Source: Pseudoxanthomonas sp. 3HH-4 (lineage in GTDB: Bacteria > Pseudomonadota > Gammaproteobacteria > Xanthomonadales > Xanthomonadaceae). Taken from it: 64,000 bases of DNA. Both the position numbers and the translations under genes were made by a program. Below the pieces are notes generated by a model, which made no database searches, was not told where the DNA came from, and saw only the letters and a program-made list of their open reading frames with translations. This document shows, in pieces, positions 20,364-28,846 of this stretch (positions are counted from its first letter, which is position 1; the number at the start of each line of letters is the position of its first letter). The stretch is taken from positions 186,001 to 250,000 of the forward strand of contig NZ_VFPB01000005.1 in the NCBI RefSeq assembly GCF_006716465.1, given 5' to 3'.

Positions 20364-20501
20364 TCTTCAGGGCGGGGTGCAATTCCCCACCGGCGGTAGG
20401 TCGCCCAGCGACAAGCCCGCGAGCGCCTTCGGTCCTGCCGAAGGGTCAGCAGATCCGGTCAGATGCCGGAGCCGACGGTCATAGTCCGGATGAAAGAAGA
20501 C
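20364..20501 (+). promoter_or_regulatory. FMN riboswitch (RFN element)
   Basis: The conserved RFN blocks occur in order: GTCTTCAGGGCGGGGTGCAA at the start, TTCCCCACCGGCGGTA, AGCCCGCGAGCG, GTCAGCAGATCCGGTC, GCCGGAGCCGACGGTCA, TAGTCCGGATG, and the closing GAAGAAGAC-type strand that pairs with the start (P1). It lies 140 bp ahead of ribE, so FMN should repress ribE-ribB-ribH and perhaps nusB and thiL. No clear terminator is visible between it and ribE, so control of translation near the ribE ribosome-binding site is plausible. Confidence 0.96.
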
Positions 20502-20641
20502 GGCATCGCCGAACCGCGCGGAAGCGCGGCGTCGTGCGCCTGCCTTCGCGCCCCGGGGGCGTCTCCGCTTTGCTTCCGCGAGAGACGTGCCATGCCTTCC
20601 ACGATCCGTGCTTTCCCCGTCCTCCTCCCGGAGGCCTGCTG

Positions 20642-21244
20642 ATGTTCACCGGCATCATCGAGGGCGTGGGCCGCATCGCCGCGCTGCAACCCGTGGGCGG
20701 CGACATCCGCCTGACCGTTACCGTCGGCACGCTGCCGTTCGATGCCGTTCAACTCGGCGAGAGCATCGCGGTGAATGGCGTATGCCTGACCGTGATCGCG
20801 TTCGATGCGTCCAGCTTCCAGGCCGATGCATCCAACGAAACCCTCTCGCTCACCACGCTCGGCCATCTGGGCGAAGGGGCGCTGGTGAACCTGGAGCGCG
20901 CCATGCGCCCGACCGACCGTCTGGGCGGTCATCTGGTCAGCGGCCATGTGGATGGCGTCGGCCGCGTGCTGTCGGTGCACGAGGACGCGCGCGCGCAGCG
21001 CTGGCGTTTCGCCGCACCGGCGCCGCTGCTGAAGTACATCGCCAGGAAGGGCTCGATCTGCGTGGACGGCGTGAGCCTGACCGTCAACGAGGTGGACGGA
21101 GAAGGCTTCGAGGTCGCGCTGATCCCGCACACCGTGTCGCACACCGCGTTCTCGCAGACCGCGGTGGGCGATGCGGTGAACCTGGAGATCGACCTGGTGG
21201 CGCGCTATGTCGAGCGCCTGCTGGGCGAAAGGAGCGGCGCATGA
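20642..21244 (+). CDS. ribE: riboflavin synthase, alpha subunit
   Basis: 200 aa, family length. It has the internal duplication of two lumazine-binding barrels: the first begins MFTGIIEGVG and holds SIAVNGVCLTV; the second holds GHLVSGHVDGVG and GSICVDGVSLTVNEV. It dismutates two 6,7-dimethyl-8-ribityllumazine molecules into riboflavin and the pyrimidine. A GGAGG ribosome-binding site lies at 20630-20634, downstream of the FMN riboswitch. The stop overlaps the next start (ATGA). Called ribC in E. coli nomenclature. Confidence 0.97.
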   Translation: MFTGIIEGVGRIAALQPVGGDIRLTVTVGTLPFDAVQLGESIAVNGVCLTVIAFDASSFQADASNETLSLTTLGHLGEGALVNLERAMRPTDRLGGHLVSGHVDGVGRVLSVHEDARAQRWRFAAPAPLLKYIARKGSICVDGVSLTVNEVDGEGFEVALIPHTVSHTAFSQTAVGDAVNLEIDLVARYVERLLGERSGA

Positions 21245-22335
21245 ACTTCGCTCCGATCCCCGAACTGCTGGAAGAGATCCGCAACGGCCGCATGGTCGTC
21301 ATCGTCGACGACGAGGACCGCGAGAACGAGGGCGACCTGATCATGGCGGCCGAGCTGGTGAAGCCGACCGACATCAACTTCATGGTCACGCATGCGCGCG
21401 GTCTGGTCTGCCTGTCGCTGACGCGCGAGCGTTGCACGCAGCTCGGTCTGGCGCCGATGGTCCAGCACAACACCGCGCAGTTCCACACCAACTTCACCGT
21501 CAGCATCGAGGCGGCCGAGGGTGTCACCACCGGCATTTCCGCGTATGACCGCGCCCATACCGTACGCACGGCGGTGCGGCCGGATGCCAAGCCGGCCGAC
21601 CTCAGCCAGCCCGGCCACATCTTCCCGCTGATCGCCCAGCCCGGTGGCGTGCTGACGCGTGCCGGCCACACAGAGGCCGCCAGTGACCTGCCGATGCTCG
21701 CCGGACTGGAGCCGGCCGGCGTACTGGTGGAAGTGCTGAATCCCGACGGCAGCATGGCGCGTCGCCCGCAACTGGAAGTGTTCGCGCGCGAGCATGGCCT
21801 GAAGATGGGCTCGATCGCCGACCTGATCGCTTATCGGCTGGCCACCGAGCACACCGTGGAGCGCATCGACGAGCGCGACATCGAGACCGAGTTCGGCCCG
21901 TTCCGGCTGGTCACCTACCGCGACCGCATCGCCCACGACCTGCATTTCGCCCTGGTGCGCGGCACGCCCGATGCGGCCACGCCCACGCTGGTACGGGTGC
22001 AGGTGGAGAACCCGTTGAGCGACCTGCTGCACTGGCGTCGCGACGATTTCGGCGTGCACGCCACCGACGCACTGCGGGCGATCGCCGCCGAAGGGCAGGG
22101 CGTGATGGTGGTGCTGGCCGAACCCCGCAGCGCCGAGGCACTGCTGGCGCGGCTTCGCAAGCAGCCCGAAGTGCGCGCCAACGCCAAGGACGTGGGCCAG
22201 TGGCGCCGCAACGGTGCCGGTGCGCAGATCCTGGCCGACCTGGGCCTGGGCAGGTTGCGGGTGCTGGGCACGCCGCGCCGGCAAGTCGGGCTGGCCGGCT
22301 TCGGGCTGGACGTGGTGGAGTACGTCCAGCCTTGA
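21241..22335 (+). CDS. ribB: 3,4-dihydroxy-2-butanone-4-phosphate synthase with a degenerate GTP cyclohydrolase II-like C-terminal domain
   Basis: 364 aa. The DHBP synthase half is intact: [12 protein letters not shown] with the catalytic acidic residues, and [14 protein letters not shown]. The second half is collinear with GTP cyclohydrolase II, but the zinc-binding HSECLTGD...RCDCG block is replaced by [14 protein letters not shown], and the GRNIGL-type substrate motif is missing. So it should make the four-carbon precursor but not open GTP. This RibB-X form is known in several proteobacteria, and a separate ribA must then exist outside the window. It is coupled to ribE by a 4-bp overlap. 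Confidence 0.94.
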   Translation: MNFAPIPELLEEIRNGRMVVIVDDEDRENEGDLIMAAELVKPTDINFMVTHARGLVCLSLTRERCTQLGLAPMVQHNTAQFHTNFTVSIEAAEGVTTGISAYDRAHTVRTAVRPDAKPADLSQPGHIFPLIAQPGGVLTRAGHTEAASDLPMLAGLEPAGVLVEVLNPDGSMARRPQLEVFAREHGLKMGSIADLIAYRLATEHTVERIDERDIETEFGPFRLVTYRDRIAHDLHFALVRGTPDAATPTLVRVQVENPLSDLLHWRRDDFGVHATDALRAIAAEGQGVMVVLAEPRSAEALLARLRKQPEVRANAKDVGQWRRNGAGAQILADLGLGRLRVLGTPRRQVGLAGFGLDVVEYVQP

Positions 22336-22399
22336 TCCCCGCCGGGCGGACCCGTCACGGCGCCCGGCTGTTAGACTTTCCCACCCCAAGGAACCCGCC

Positions 22400-22867
22400 A
22401 TGTCCCACTACGAAGGCGATCTGCGCGCGCCCGACGGCGCCCGCTTCGCGATCATCGCCAGCCGCTGGAACCCCCGCATCACCGATGTGCTGGTGGCCGG
22501 CGCGCGCCAGAGCCTAGCCGGCAACGGCGTGGGCGAAGAAGCGATCGACGTGGTGCGCGTGCCCGGCGCGTGGGAGATCCCGCTGGCTGCCGCGCGGCTC
22601 GCCGCCGCCGGCGACCATGCCGCGATCATTGCGCTGGGTTGCGTGATCCGTGGCGACACCCGTCACTACGAGCACGTCGCCGACCGGTGCGCCGAAGGCC
22701 TGATGCGCGTGCAGTTGGACACCGGCGTGCCGGTGCTGAACGGCGTGCTGGCCGTCGAGCGTATCGAGGATGCCGAGGCCCGCGCCGGCGGCAGCCATGG
22801 CAACAAGGGCGAAGAAGCCGCGCTGGCCGCCATCGAGATGGCCCAGTTGCTGGAACAGTTGCCGTAA
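22400..22867 (+). CDS. ribH: 6,7-dimethyl-8-ribityllumazine synthase
   Basis: 155 aa. Family motifs are present: [10 protein letters not shown] near the N-terminus (Trp replaces the usual Phe), [15 protein letters not shown], the phosphate-binding [15 protein letters not shown] with catalytic His, and [17 protein letters not shown]. It condenses the RibD product with the RibB product to lumazine, the substrate of RibE, usually as an icosahedral or pentameric shell. It sits 64 bp after ribB and ahead of nusB, the usual gammaproteobacterial order. Confidence 0.97.
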   Translation: MSHYEGDLRAPDGARFAIIASRWNPRITDVLVAGARQSLAGNGVGEEAIDVVRVPGAWEIPLAAARLAAAGDHAAIIALGCVIRGDTRHYEHVADRCAEGLMRVQLDTGVPVLNGVLAVERIEDAEARAGGSHGNKGEEAALAAIEMAQLLEQLP

Positions 22868-22889
22868 CCCAAGAACCGCAGGAGCCGAC

Positions 22890-23357
22890 GTGAGCCGACA
22901 ACATCATCCCCACCGCAAGGACGGCGTCGATCCGGTCACGCGCGCGCGCGCGCGTCGGCGTGCGCTGCAGGCCGTCTACGCGTGGCAGATGTCGGGCGGC
23001 GAAGTGGGCCAGGTGATCGCGCAGTTCGCGCACGAGCAGGCGCACGAGATCGCCGACCTGGAGTATTTCGAGGACCTGGTGCGTGGCGTGGTGAGGCATC
23101 GCGCTTCGCTGGACGAGACACTGCTGCCGTTCCTCGACCGCACGGTGGAAGAGGTCGATCCCATCGAACGCGCGGTACTGCGCATCGCCGCCTACGAACT
23201 GATCCATCGCCTCGATGTGCCTTACCGTGTGGTGCTGAACGAGGCCATCGAGACCGCCAAGCGTTTCGGTTCCGAACACGGTCACACGTACATCAACGGC
23301 GTGCTCGACCACGCCGCCGTCGAATGGCGGCCCGCCGAGGCGCAGGCGCGACGCTGA
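22890..23357 (+). CDS. nusB: transcription antitermination factor NusB
   Basis: 155 aa from GTG at 22890, with CAGGAG just upstream. All-helical NusB fold: RRRALQAVYAWQMSGGEVGQV at the N-terminus, DRTVEEVDPIERAVLRIAAYEL in the centre, and VVLNEAIETAKRFGSEHGHTYINGVLDH at the end. NusB with S10 (NusE) binds boxA RNA in rRNA operons and lambda-type antitermination. The gene follows ribH by 22 bp and precedes the small HhH gene by one base, so it shares the riboflavin messenger. Confidence 0.97.
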   Translation: MSRQHHPHRKDGVDPVTRARARRRALQAVYAWQMSGGEVGQVIAQFAHEQAHEIADLEYFEDLVRGVVRHRASLDETLLPFLDRTVEEVDPIERAVLRIAAYELIHRLDVPYRVVLNEAIETAKRFGSEHGHTYINGVLDHAAVEWRPAEAQARR

Positions 23358-23358
23358 C

Positions 23359-23610
23359 GTGTCGGGTGGCGACGCACGGTTTCCTGTGGAAGAGCGCGAC
23401 GCGTTGCTCGCGCTGAAGGGCGTTGGTCCCACCGTCGTGCAACGGCTGGAGCAAATGGGCATCGCCTCGTTGCGGCAACTGGCCGCCGCCGAGCCGTCGG
23501 AGATCGTCGCCAGCGCGGCCGGGCTGACCGGCTCCACCTGCTGGAAGAACAGTCCGCAGGCGCGCGCGGCCATCCAGTCGGCCGTGGATTTCGCCCGCTC
23601 GCGGGCCTGA
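23359..23610 (+). CDS. small helix-hairpin-helix domain protein
   Basis: 83 aa from GTG 23359, one base after the nusB stop. Residues ~14-45 contain a helix-hairpin-helix pattern (LLALKGVGPTVVQRLEQMGIASLRQLAAA) as in DNA-binding proteins. The remainder (WKNSPQARAAIQSAVDFARSRA) is helical with a single Cys. No catalytic domain is present. It ends 7 bp before thiL. The function is unknown; binding nucleic acid non-specifically is the simplest guess. Confidence 0.75.
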   Translation: MSGGDARFPVEERDALLALKGVGPTVVQRLEQMGIASLRQLAAAEPSEIVASAAGLTGSTCWKNSPQARAAIQSAVDFARSRA

Positions 23611-23617
23611 CGCCGCC

Positions 23618-24571
23618 ATGAGTGCCGGCGAGTTCGACCTGATCGCCCGCATCCGTGCCCGCGCGGGGACGCGCGCCGACATCGTGCTCGGCATCGGCGA
23701 CGACGCTGCGCTGTTGGCGCCGCCGCCGGGCCTGCAGCTCGTCGTCACCGCCGACACCTTGAATGCCGGCGTCCATTTTCCCGACGACAGCGCGGCGGCC
23801 GACATCGGCTGGAAGGCGCTGGCGGTGAACCTGTCCGATCTCGCCGCGATGGGTGCCGAGCCCGCATGGTGCACGTTGTCGCTGTCGCTGCCCCGGTCCG
23901 ATGCGGCGTGGATCGACGGCTTTCTCGATGGCTTCCTGGATCTGGCAGGGCGCCACGGCATCGCGCTGGTCGGGGGAGACACCACGCGGGGCCCACTTTC
24001 GATCTCGGTGACGGCGATGGGTCTGGTCGAGCCCGGTCGCGCCTTGCGCCGCGACGGCGCGCGCGTTGGCGATGACGTCTGGGTCACCGGCACGCTCGGC
24101 GATGCGGCGGGCGGCCTGGCGCTGCTCGACCGCGAACCGGCTCATGCGCTGCGTGCGCGCCTGGATCGTCCCACGCCACGTGTGGAAGCGGGTCGCGCGC
24201 TGCGGGGCATCGCCACTGCCTGCGTCGATGTCTCCGATGGACTGCTGGCCGATCTCGGCCATATCTCGTCGCGGAGCGATGTGGGCGCGCAGGTCGACAT
24301 CGACGCGTTGCCGGCGTCGGATACGTTGATGGCGACGTTCGATGAAGCGACGCGCGTGCCGTTGCAGGCGAGCGGTGGCGATGACTACGAACTCTGCTTC
24401 ACCGCACCGACGGATGCGCGCGCAGGCGTCGACGCCGTGTCATTCCAACTCGGCCTGCGGATCACCCGCATCGGTCGCATTGCGGCAGGTGAGGGTGTGC
24501 AGGCGGTGCGCGCCGATGGCCGGCCATGGTCGCCGTCGCGGCGCGGTTACGACCACTTCGCGAAGCCCTGA
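23618..24571 (+). CDS. thiL: thiamine-monophosphate kinase
   Basis: 317 aa, family length. PurM/AIR-synthase-like fold: EFDLIARIRARAG, GIGDDAALLAPPPG (ATP/Mg aspartates), VTADTLNAGVHFPDD, LSDLAAMGAEPAW, GGDTTRGP, and VDVSDGLLADLGH. It phosphorylates thiamine monophosphate to the active diphosphate. The gene ends the glyA-nrdR-rib-nusB-thiL block. A REP-like repeat begins 7 bp after the stop. Confidence 0.97.
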   Translation: MSAGEFDLIARIRARAGTRADIVLGIGDDAALLAPPPGLQLVVTADTLNAGVHFPDDSAAADIGWKALAVNLSDLAAMGAEPAWCTLSLSLPRSDAAWIDGFLDGFLDLAGRHGIALVGGDTTRGPLSISVTAMGLVEPGRALRRDGARVGDDVWVTGTLGDAAGGLALLDREPAHALRARLDRPTPRVEAGRALRGIATACVDVSDGLLADLGHISSRSDVGAQVDIDALPASDTLMATFDEATRVPLQASGGDDYELCFTAPTDARAGVDAVSFQLGLRITRIGRIAAGEGVQAVRADGRPWSPSRRGYDHFAKP

Positions 24572-24577
24572 GGCTGT

Positions 24578-24715
24578 TGTAGGAGCGACGTGAGTCGCGA
24601 CCGCACGTCGTCGGCGTTCGTGGCCCGGCATCAAACGCAAGAGGGAACGGCAGACGTCTGTCGGTGGCTTTCCCGGCGCGCATGGCGCGCGGTCGCGACT
24701 CACGTCGCTCCTACA
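24578..24715. repeat. REP-like inverted repeat pair, family 1, second copy
   Basis: Left arm 24578-24600 and right arm 24693-24715 are perfect 23-nt inverted copies (TGTAGGAGCGACGTGAGTCG plus CGA), and the match continues inward as GACCGC. It lies between convergent thiL and the FAD dehydrogenase gene. The right arm contains the dehydrogenase's stop codon (24711-24713). Confidence 0.92.
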
Positions 24716-26099
24716 TGGGCTTCCGCGGTGGCAGGACCTTGCCGGGGTTCAGGATGTCGTCGGGGTCGAGCGCGGCTTTGATCGCACGCATCGCGTCGAG
24801 CGTCGCCACGTTGAAGGCATCCGCCATGAAATCCCGCTTGCTCAGGCCGATGCCGTGTTCGCCGGACAGCGTGCCGCCCAGCGCCAGCACGTGCGCGAAG
24901 ACCTTCGGCAAGGCCGCATGCGCGCGTGCCGTCTCTGAGGCGTCACCGTCGTCGTACATGATGTTGACGTGCAGGTTGCCGTTGCCGGCGTGGCCGAACA
25001 CGACGATCGGCAGCGCTGCCTCGACCGACAGTGCCTCCATGGCCGCCACCAGATCCGGAATGCGCGACACCGGCACCACCACGTCCTCGTTGATCTTGCC
25101 GGGTTTGATGGTGCGCAGCGCCGGCGACAGGGCGCGCCGCGCGGCCCATAACCGGTCGCGTGCGGTACCGTCCTGCGCGACATCCAGCGTGAGCATGCCA
25201 TCGCCTTCGGCGGCGTCGGCCAATGCCTGCAGCGAATACGGCAGCGTGTCGTCATCGCCGTCGGCTTCGACCAGCAGCATCGCACCCGCCTCGGGCACAT
25301 CGCTGCCGTTGCGCCGGATCAACGCGATGGCGCTGTGGTCCATGAATTCCAGCATGGTCGGCGTCGCCGGGCGCGCCATGATGCGCGACACCGCCGCCGC
25401 GGCCGTGGCGGCGTCGCGGTAGAGCACGCGGAGTCCGGCCTGCGCAGGTGGTCGCGGCGCCAGCTTCAGGGTTGCTTCCACGATCAGCGCCAGGGTGCCC
25501 TCGCTGCCGACGAGCAGGTGAGTGAGGTCGTAACCCGTTGCGTCCTTGGTGTAGGCGCCACCGCAGCGGATCAGTTCACCCGCACCGGTCACGGCGACCA
25601 GCCCCAGCACGTTGTCGCGTGCGGTGCCGTACTTCACCGCGCGCGGTCCGCCGGCATTCGTGGCAAGGTTGCCGCCCACGCTGCACAGGTCGGCACTGGA
25701 CGGATCGGGTGGCCAGAACAGGCCGTGGGGTGCGAGTGCCTGTTGCAGGTTGCCGTTGAGCACGCCGGGTTCCACTACCACGCACCGGTCGGCAGCGCGC
25801 ATTTCGATGATCCGGTCCATGCGCGAGAACGAGACCACCACGCCGCCCTGTGCAGGCACTGCGGCGCCGGTGGTGCCCGTGCCTGCACCACGCGCAACGA
25901 TGGGAACGCGATGTGCACGGCATGCGCGCACCAGGGCCAGTACGTCTTCGTGCGTGCGCGGCAGGGCAACGGCCCACGGCATGGCCCACTGGCGCGAATC
26001 GTCGCCACCATAAGGACGGCAGGCATCGCCGGTGAGCCAGCTGTCCCCCAGGCGCGTGGACAGGGCTTCGTGCAGTTCGGTGGGCAGGGATGGATTCAC
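24711..26099 (-). CDS. FAD-binding oxidoreductase, GlcD / D-lactate dehydrogenase type
   Basis: 462 aa. The FAD_binding_4 domain is clear: VPIVARGAGTGTTGAAVPAQGG, DPSSADLCSVGGNLATNAGGPRAVKYGTARDNVLG, and YDLTHLLVGSEGTLALIVEATLKL. The C-terminal oxidase domain holds KINEDVVVPVSRIPDLV, FGHAGNGNLHVNIM and LSGEHGIGLSKRDFM, where the His residues bind the 2-hydroxyacid and metal. It oxidises D-lactate, glycolate or D-2-hydroxyglutarate, passing electrons to quinone or another acceptor. No glcE/F partners are present, which fits a stand-alone enzyme. Its TAG stop is provided by the repeat at its 3' end. Confidence 0.9.
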   Translation of the reverse strand: MNPSLPTELHEALSTRLGDSWLTGDACRPYGGDDSRQWAMPWAVALPRTHEDVLALVRACRAHRVPIVARGAGTGTTGAAVPAQGGVVVSFSRMDRIIEMRAADRCVVVEPGVLNGNLQQALAPHGLFWPPDPSSADLCSVGGNLATNAGGPRAVKYGTARDNVLGLVAVTGAGELIRCGGAYTKDATGYDLTHLLVGSEGTLALIVEATLKLAPRPPAQAGLRVLYRDAATAAAAVSRIMARPATPTMLEFMDHSAIALIRRNGSDVPEAGAMLLVEADGDDDTLPYSLQALADAAEGDGMLTLDVAQDGTARDRLWAARRALSPALRTIKPGKINEDVVVPVSRIPDLVAAMEALSVEAALPIVVFGHAGNGNLHVNIMYDDGDASETARAHAALPKVFAHVLALGGTLSGEHGIGLSKRDFMADAFNVATLDAMRAIKAALDPDDILNPGKVLPPRKPM

Positions 26100-26128
26100 G
26101 CCGTCATTGTAGGCGCGGCGTGCACGGC

Positions 26129-26518
26129 TCAGGTTTCGTCGGCGCGGAACGCGTCGCGGATCCAGGTGAGCCGGGGTGCGGCAGGATCGCCTTGCGCGTC
26201 GATCACGTCGAACCGGCAGGGGGTATCTGCGAGAGCGGGATGGTCCTGGAGGAAGCGCAGGGCCGCATGCACCAGGCGGCGGCGCTTGCCGGCATCGACC
26301 GATGCCGCGCCTCCACCGAAGAGCTGCGATTGGCGGTAGCGCACTTCCACGAATACTACTGTCGGCGTGCCGGGGCGCGTGGCGTCCCGCATCACCAGAT
26401 CCAGTTCACCGCCGCGGTAAAGGGCGTTGGCAGCCAGATCGGTCAGGCCGGCGCGGCGCAGCAACTCGCGCGCCGCGGCTTCGACGGCTTGCCCGCGTTT
26501 CCTGCGGTCAACCGCCAT
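26129..26518 (-). CDS. yraN: YraN / UPF0102 family protein
   Basis: 129 aa from ATG 26518; a longer reading frame upstream lies inside the previous gene. It has the YraN nuclease-like core: [21 protein letters not shown], then [10 protein letters not shown] and [22 protein letters not shown], where the D...EVR pattern replaces the restriction-like D-ExK. Family members are predicted Holliday-junction-resolvase-like nucleases of unproven function. It overlaps the LpoA-like gene by 11 bp, the conserved yraM-yraN (lpoA-yraN) order. Confidence 0.9.
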   Translation of the reverse strand: MAVDRRKRGQAVEAAARELLRRAGLTDLAANALYRGGELDLVMRDATRPGTPTVVFVEVRYRQSQLFGGGAASVDAGKRRRLVHAALRFLQDHPALADTPCRFDVIDAQGDPAAPRLTWIRDAFRADET

Positions 26519-27920
26519 CCGCCACGGGCACGGCCTGGCCACCACTGAACACCGACCACGAGGGCGTGCGCACCACGTTGCCGAAGCCGTCCAGTTGCAG
26601 GCGTCCCGTGGCGCCGCGGATCTCGGTGTTCGCCCCAAGCGCCAACTTCTCCAGATAGGCTGTCAGCAGCCAGGCGTCATAGCCGAACGCGAACAGCCGC
26701 GCGGCGGGACCCCGTGCGGTCGGCACGCGTTCGCCGGTCACGCTGGCGGCGGGCAGTGCCGGCACCCCGCGCGAGGTCCAGGTTTCGGTCGGGAAGGCGA
26801 TGCCGTCCAGCGCCATGTCTTCCACCGGCTTGCCGGTGCCCGAGGTCAACTGCGAGGTGCCTACGCGCGTCTTGCCCCCCAGGCCTGCCAGTGCCAGTTG
26901 CGGGGTCAGGGCGCGCGCCGTGCCGCCGCGTACTGCCAGGAAAACCGAATCGACTCCCTCCTGCGAAGCGGTCGCAAGGATGGCCGACAGGTCGCCGGGG
27001 GTTTCCGCCACGCTGATCACCCGCGTGACCTTGCCGCCGCGTTCGCTGAAACGCTCGCGAAACGCCTGGGATGCGCGGCGTCCGTTGTCGTCGCTGCCCT
27101 CGATGATCAGCGTCATGCGGCGCTCACGCGCCAGCAGATACTCCGCTGCGGCCAGGCCATCGTCTTCAGGGGCCAGCGAGAAACCCGCCTTGCCGTCGGG
27201 CGGTGCTACCGCGCCGCGATTCAGCACCAGCATCGGGACAGCGAGCTGCGGTTGCTGGAAGAGCGCGCTGACTTCGTCACGGCCGAGCGGGCCGACCACG
27301 AAATCGGCACCTTCGGCCGCCGCGCGCGCGTAGGCGGCGGTCGCACCGGCCGCTGTGCCGGTGGTGTCGTAGAACTGCACGTCGGGGCGGCGGCGGTGTT
27401 CGCCGTAGTAACCGGCCAGCAAGCCGTCGCGGACCGGCGCCGCGGCGGTGGCGAGGTTGCCGGAAAGCGGGAGCAGGACGGCCACCTTCATTGGGGGCCG
27501 GTAGCCGTCGGATTCCGCAGGCGGGCGGTTGCCCGCATCGAAATGCCATTGCGTGCCGCGGTCGAACGGGCGCGGCAGCGGCAGGCCACGGCGTTGCAAC
27601 GCACGACCGGCGAAGTTGTACAGCGGATCGCCGGCTTGCAACGCGGCAGCGTCGCGAGCGAGCGTGGCGTCGTCCAGCGTGGCGAGCAAGCGGTCGATCT
27701 CGCGCGCGTTGTCGCTGCGCGCCTGCCCGCTCAGGATGGCGTCCTGCCGGGCCAGTGTCGCGGCGTTGCCGAAGGCCGGGGCGAAGCGCACCGCGGATGG
27801 AGTGGGTCCGGCGCCGGGCGTGGTGGCACAACTGGCCAGCAACGCGGTCAGCAGCAGCGCGAGCAGGGCCCTTGCGGGGCGGATGCGTACGGAAAGCATG
27901 CTTGCAACAGGCGGGTTCAT
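26508..27920 (-). CDS. lpoA: LpoA-like penicillin-binding-protein activator lipoprotein
   Basis: 470 aa from ATG 27920 (27899 is an alternative). The lipoprotein signal is [14 protein letters not shown]. Residues ~150 onward form a periplasmic-binding-protein-like (YraM) fold: [39 protein letters not shown] and VPMLVLNRG. The N-terminal TPR-like part is much shorter than in E. coli LpoA (678 aa). Anchored in the outer membrane, LpoA reaches through the periplasm to activate PBP1A. Context supports the call: rsmI is divergent and yraN follows, as in E. coli. PBP activation here is inferred from the family. Confidence 0.85.
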   Translation of the reverse strand: MNPPVASMLSVRIRPARALLALLLTALLASCATTPGAGPTPSAVRFAPAFGNAATLARQDAILSGQARSDNAREIDRLLATLDDATLARDAAALQAGDPLYNFAGRALQRRGLPLPRPFDRGTQWHFDAGNRPPAESDGYRPPMKVAVLLPLSGNLATAAAPVRDGLLAGYYGEHRRRPDVQFYDTTGTAAGATAAYARAAAEGADFVVGPLGRDEVSALFQQPQLAVPMLVLNRGAVAPPDGKAGFSLAPEDDGLAAAEYLLARERRMTLIIEGSDDNGRRASQAFRERFSERGGKVTRVISVAETPGDLSAILATASQEGVDSVFLAVRGGTARALTPQLALAGLGGKTRVGTSQLTSGTGKPVEDMALDGIAFPTETWTSRGVPALPAASVTGERVPTARGPAARLFAFGYDAWLLTAYLEKLALGANTEIRGATGRLQLDGFGNVVRTPSWSVFSGGQAVPVADGG

Positions 27921-27988
27921 GGGCGGCATCGGCGTTCGGGCAGGGGAACCGGCTACGATTCTACCCTCAGCCATCGAGCCTCACTGGA

Positions 27989-28819
27989 ATGCCTGCCGGA
28001 ACCTTGTTCATCGTTGCCACCCCGATCGGCAATCTCGGCGACCTCACGCCACGCGCGCTGGAGACGCTGCGCAGCGTCGCGGCGATCTGCGCGGAAGATA
28101 CCCGGCGCAGCGGCCAGTTGCTGTCGCATTTCGGCGTTTCCACCCCCCTGGTCGCACTGCACGAACACAACGAGGACGTGCTGTCGCAGCGCGTTGTCGA
28201 GCGTTTGCTGACCGGCGACTCGCTGGCGCTGGTCAGCGATGCCGGTACGCCACTCGTCAGCGATCCGGGGTTCCGTCTGGTGCGCGCGGCGCGCGCGGCG
28301 GGCATCAAGGTCAGTCCATTGCCGGGCGCGTGCGCGGCCATCGCGGCGTTGAGCGTGGCCGGGCTGCCGAGTGATCGGTTCACGTTTGAAGGTTTCCTGC
28401 CTGCCAAAACGTCCGCGCGGCGGGAGCAGCTGCAGCGCTTGGCGGGCGAGGCGCGCACGCTGGTGTTCTACGAATCCTCGCATCGCATCGCCGAATCCCT
28501 CGCGGACATGGGCATGGCCTTTGGCGCCGACCGTCCCGCCGTGATCGCGCGTGAGCTGACCAAACTGTTCGAGACCGTACTGGATGGCACGCTCGCCGAG
28601 CTGCAGGCGCGGGTCGATGCCGATGACAACCAGCGCAAGGGTGAGTTCGTGGTGATGGTGCAGGGCGCCGCGAACGATGAAAGTGCGCAACTCGTGGAAG
28701 GACGCCGCGTCTATGCCCTGCTCAACGCGCACCTGCCGCCGTCCGCCGCCGCCAAGCTCGCAGCCGAGATCACCGGCGCGCCGCGCAAGGCGCTGTACGG
28801 AATGAAGGCGGAAGACTGA
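27989..28819 (+). CDS. rsmI: 16S rRNA (cytidine1402-2'-O)-methyltransferase
   Basis: 276 aa, family length. Tetrapyrrole-methylase fold: GTLFIVATPIGNLGDLTPRALE at the N-terminus, AEDTRRSG, ALVSDAGTPLVSDPGF, PLPGACAAIAALSVAGLPSDRF and RELTKLFET. With RsmH it gives the dimethylated m4Cm1402 in the 30S P site; rsmH is also in this window. It diverges from lpoA-yraN, with only 68 bp between start codons. Confidence 0.97.
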   Translation: MPAGTLFIVATPIGNLGDLTPRALETLRSVAAICAEDTRRSGQLLSHFGVSTPLVALHEHNEDVLSQRVVERLLTGDSLALVSDAGTPLVSDPGFRLVRAARAAGIKVSPLPGACAAIAALSVAGLPSDRFTFEGFLPAKTSARREQLQRLAGEARTLVFYESSHRIAESLADMGMAFGADRPAVIARELTKLFETVLDGTLAELQARVDADDNQRKGEFVVMVQGAANDESAQLVEGRRVYALLNAHLPPSAAAKLAAEITGAPRKALYGMKAED

Positions 28820-28846
28820 TGGCATCGCGCAAGCCTCGCTGACGCC

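Noticed and set aside
20500-20600. Possible terminator between the FMN riboswitch and ribE
   Set aside because: Some GC-rich pairing is possible, but no stem followed by a T-run could be defined, so no terminator was annotated.
19559-20641. In-frame extension of riboflavin synthase upstream through the riboswitch
   Set aside because: The extension covers the methyltransferase gene in another frame and the RFN element. The conserved ribE start MFTGIIEGVG at 20642 has its own ribosome-binding site.
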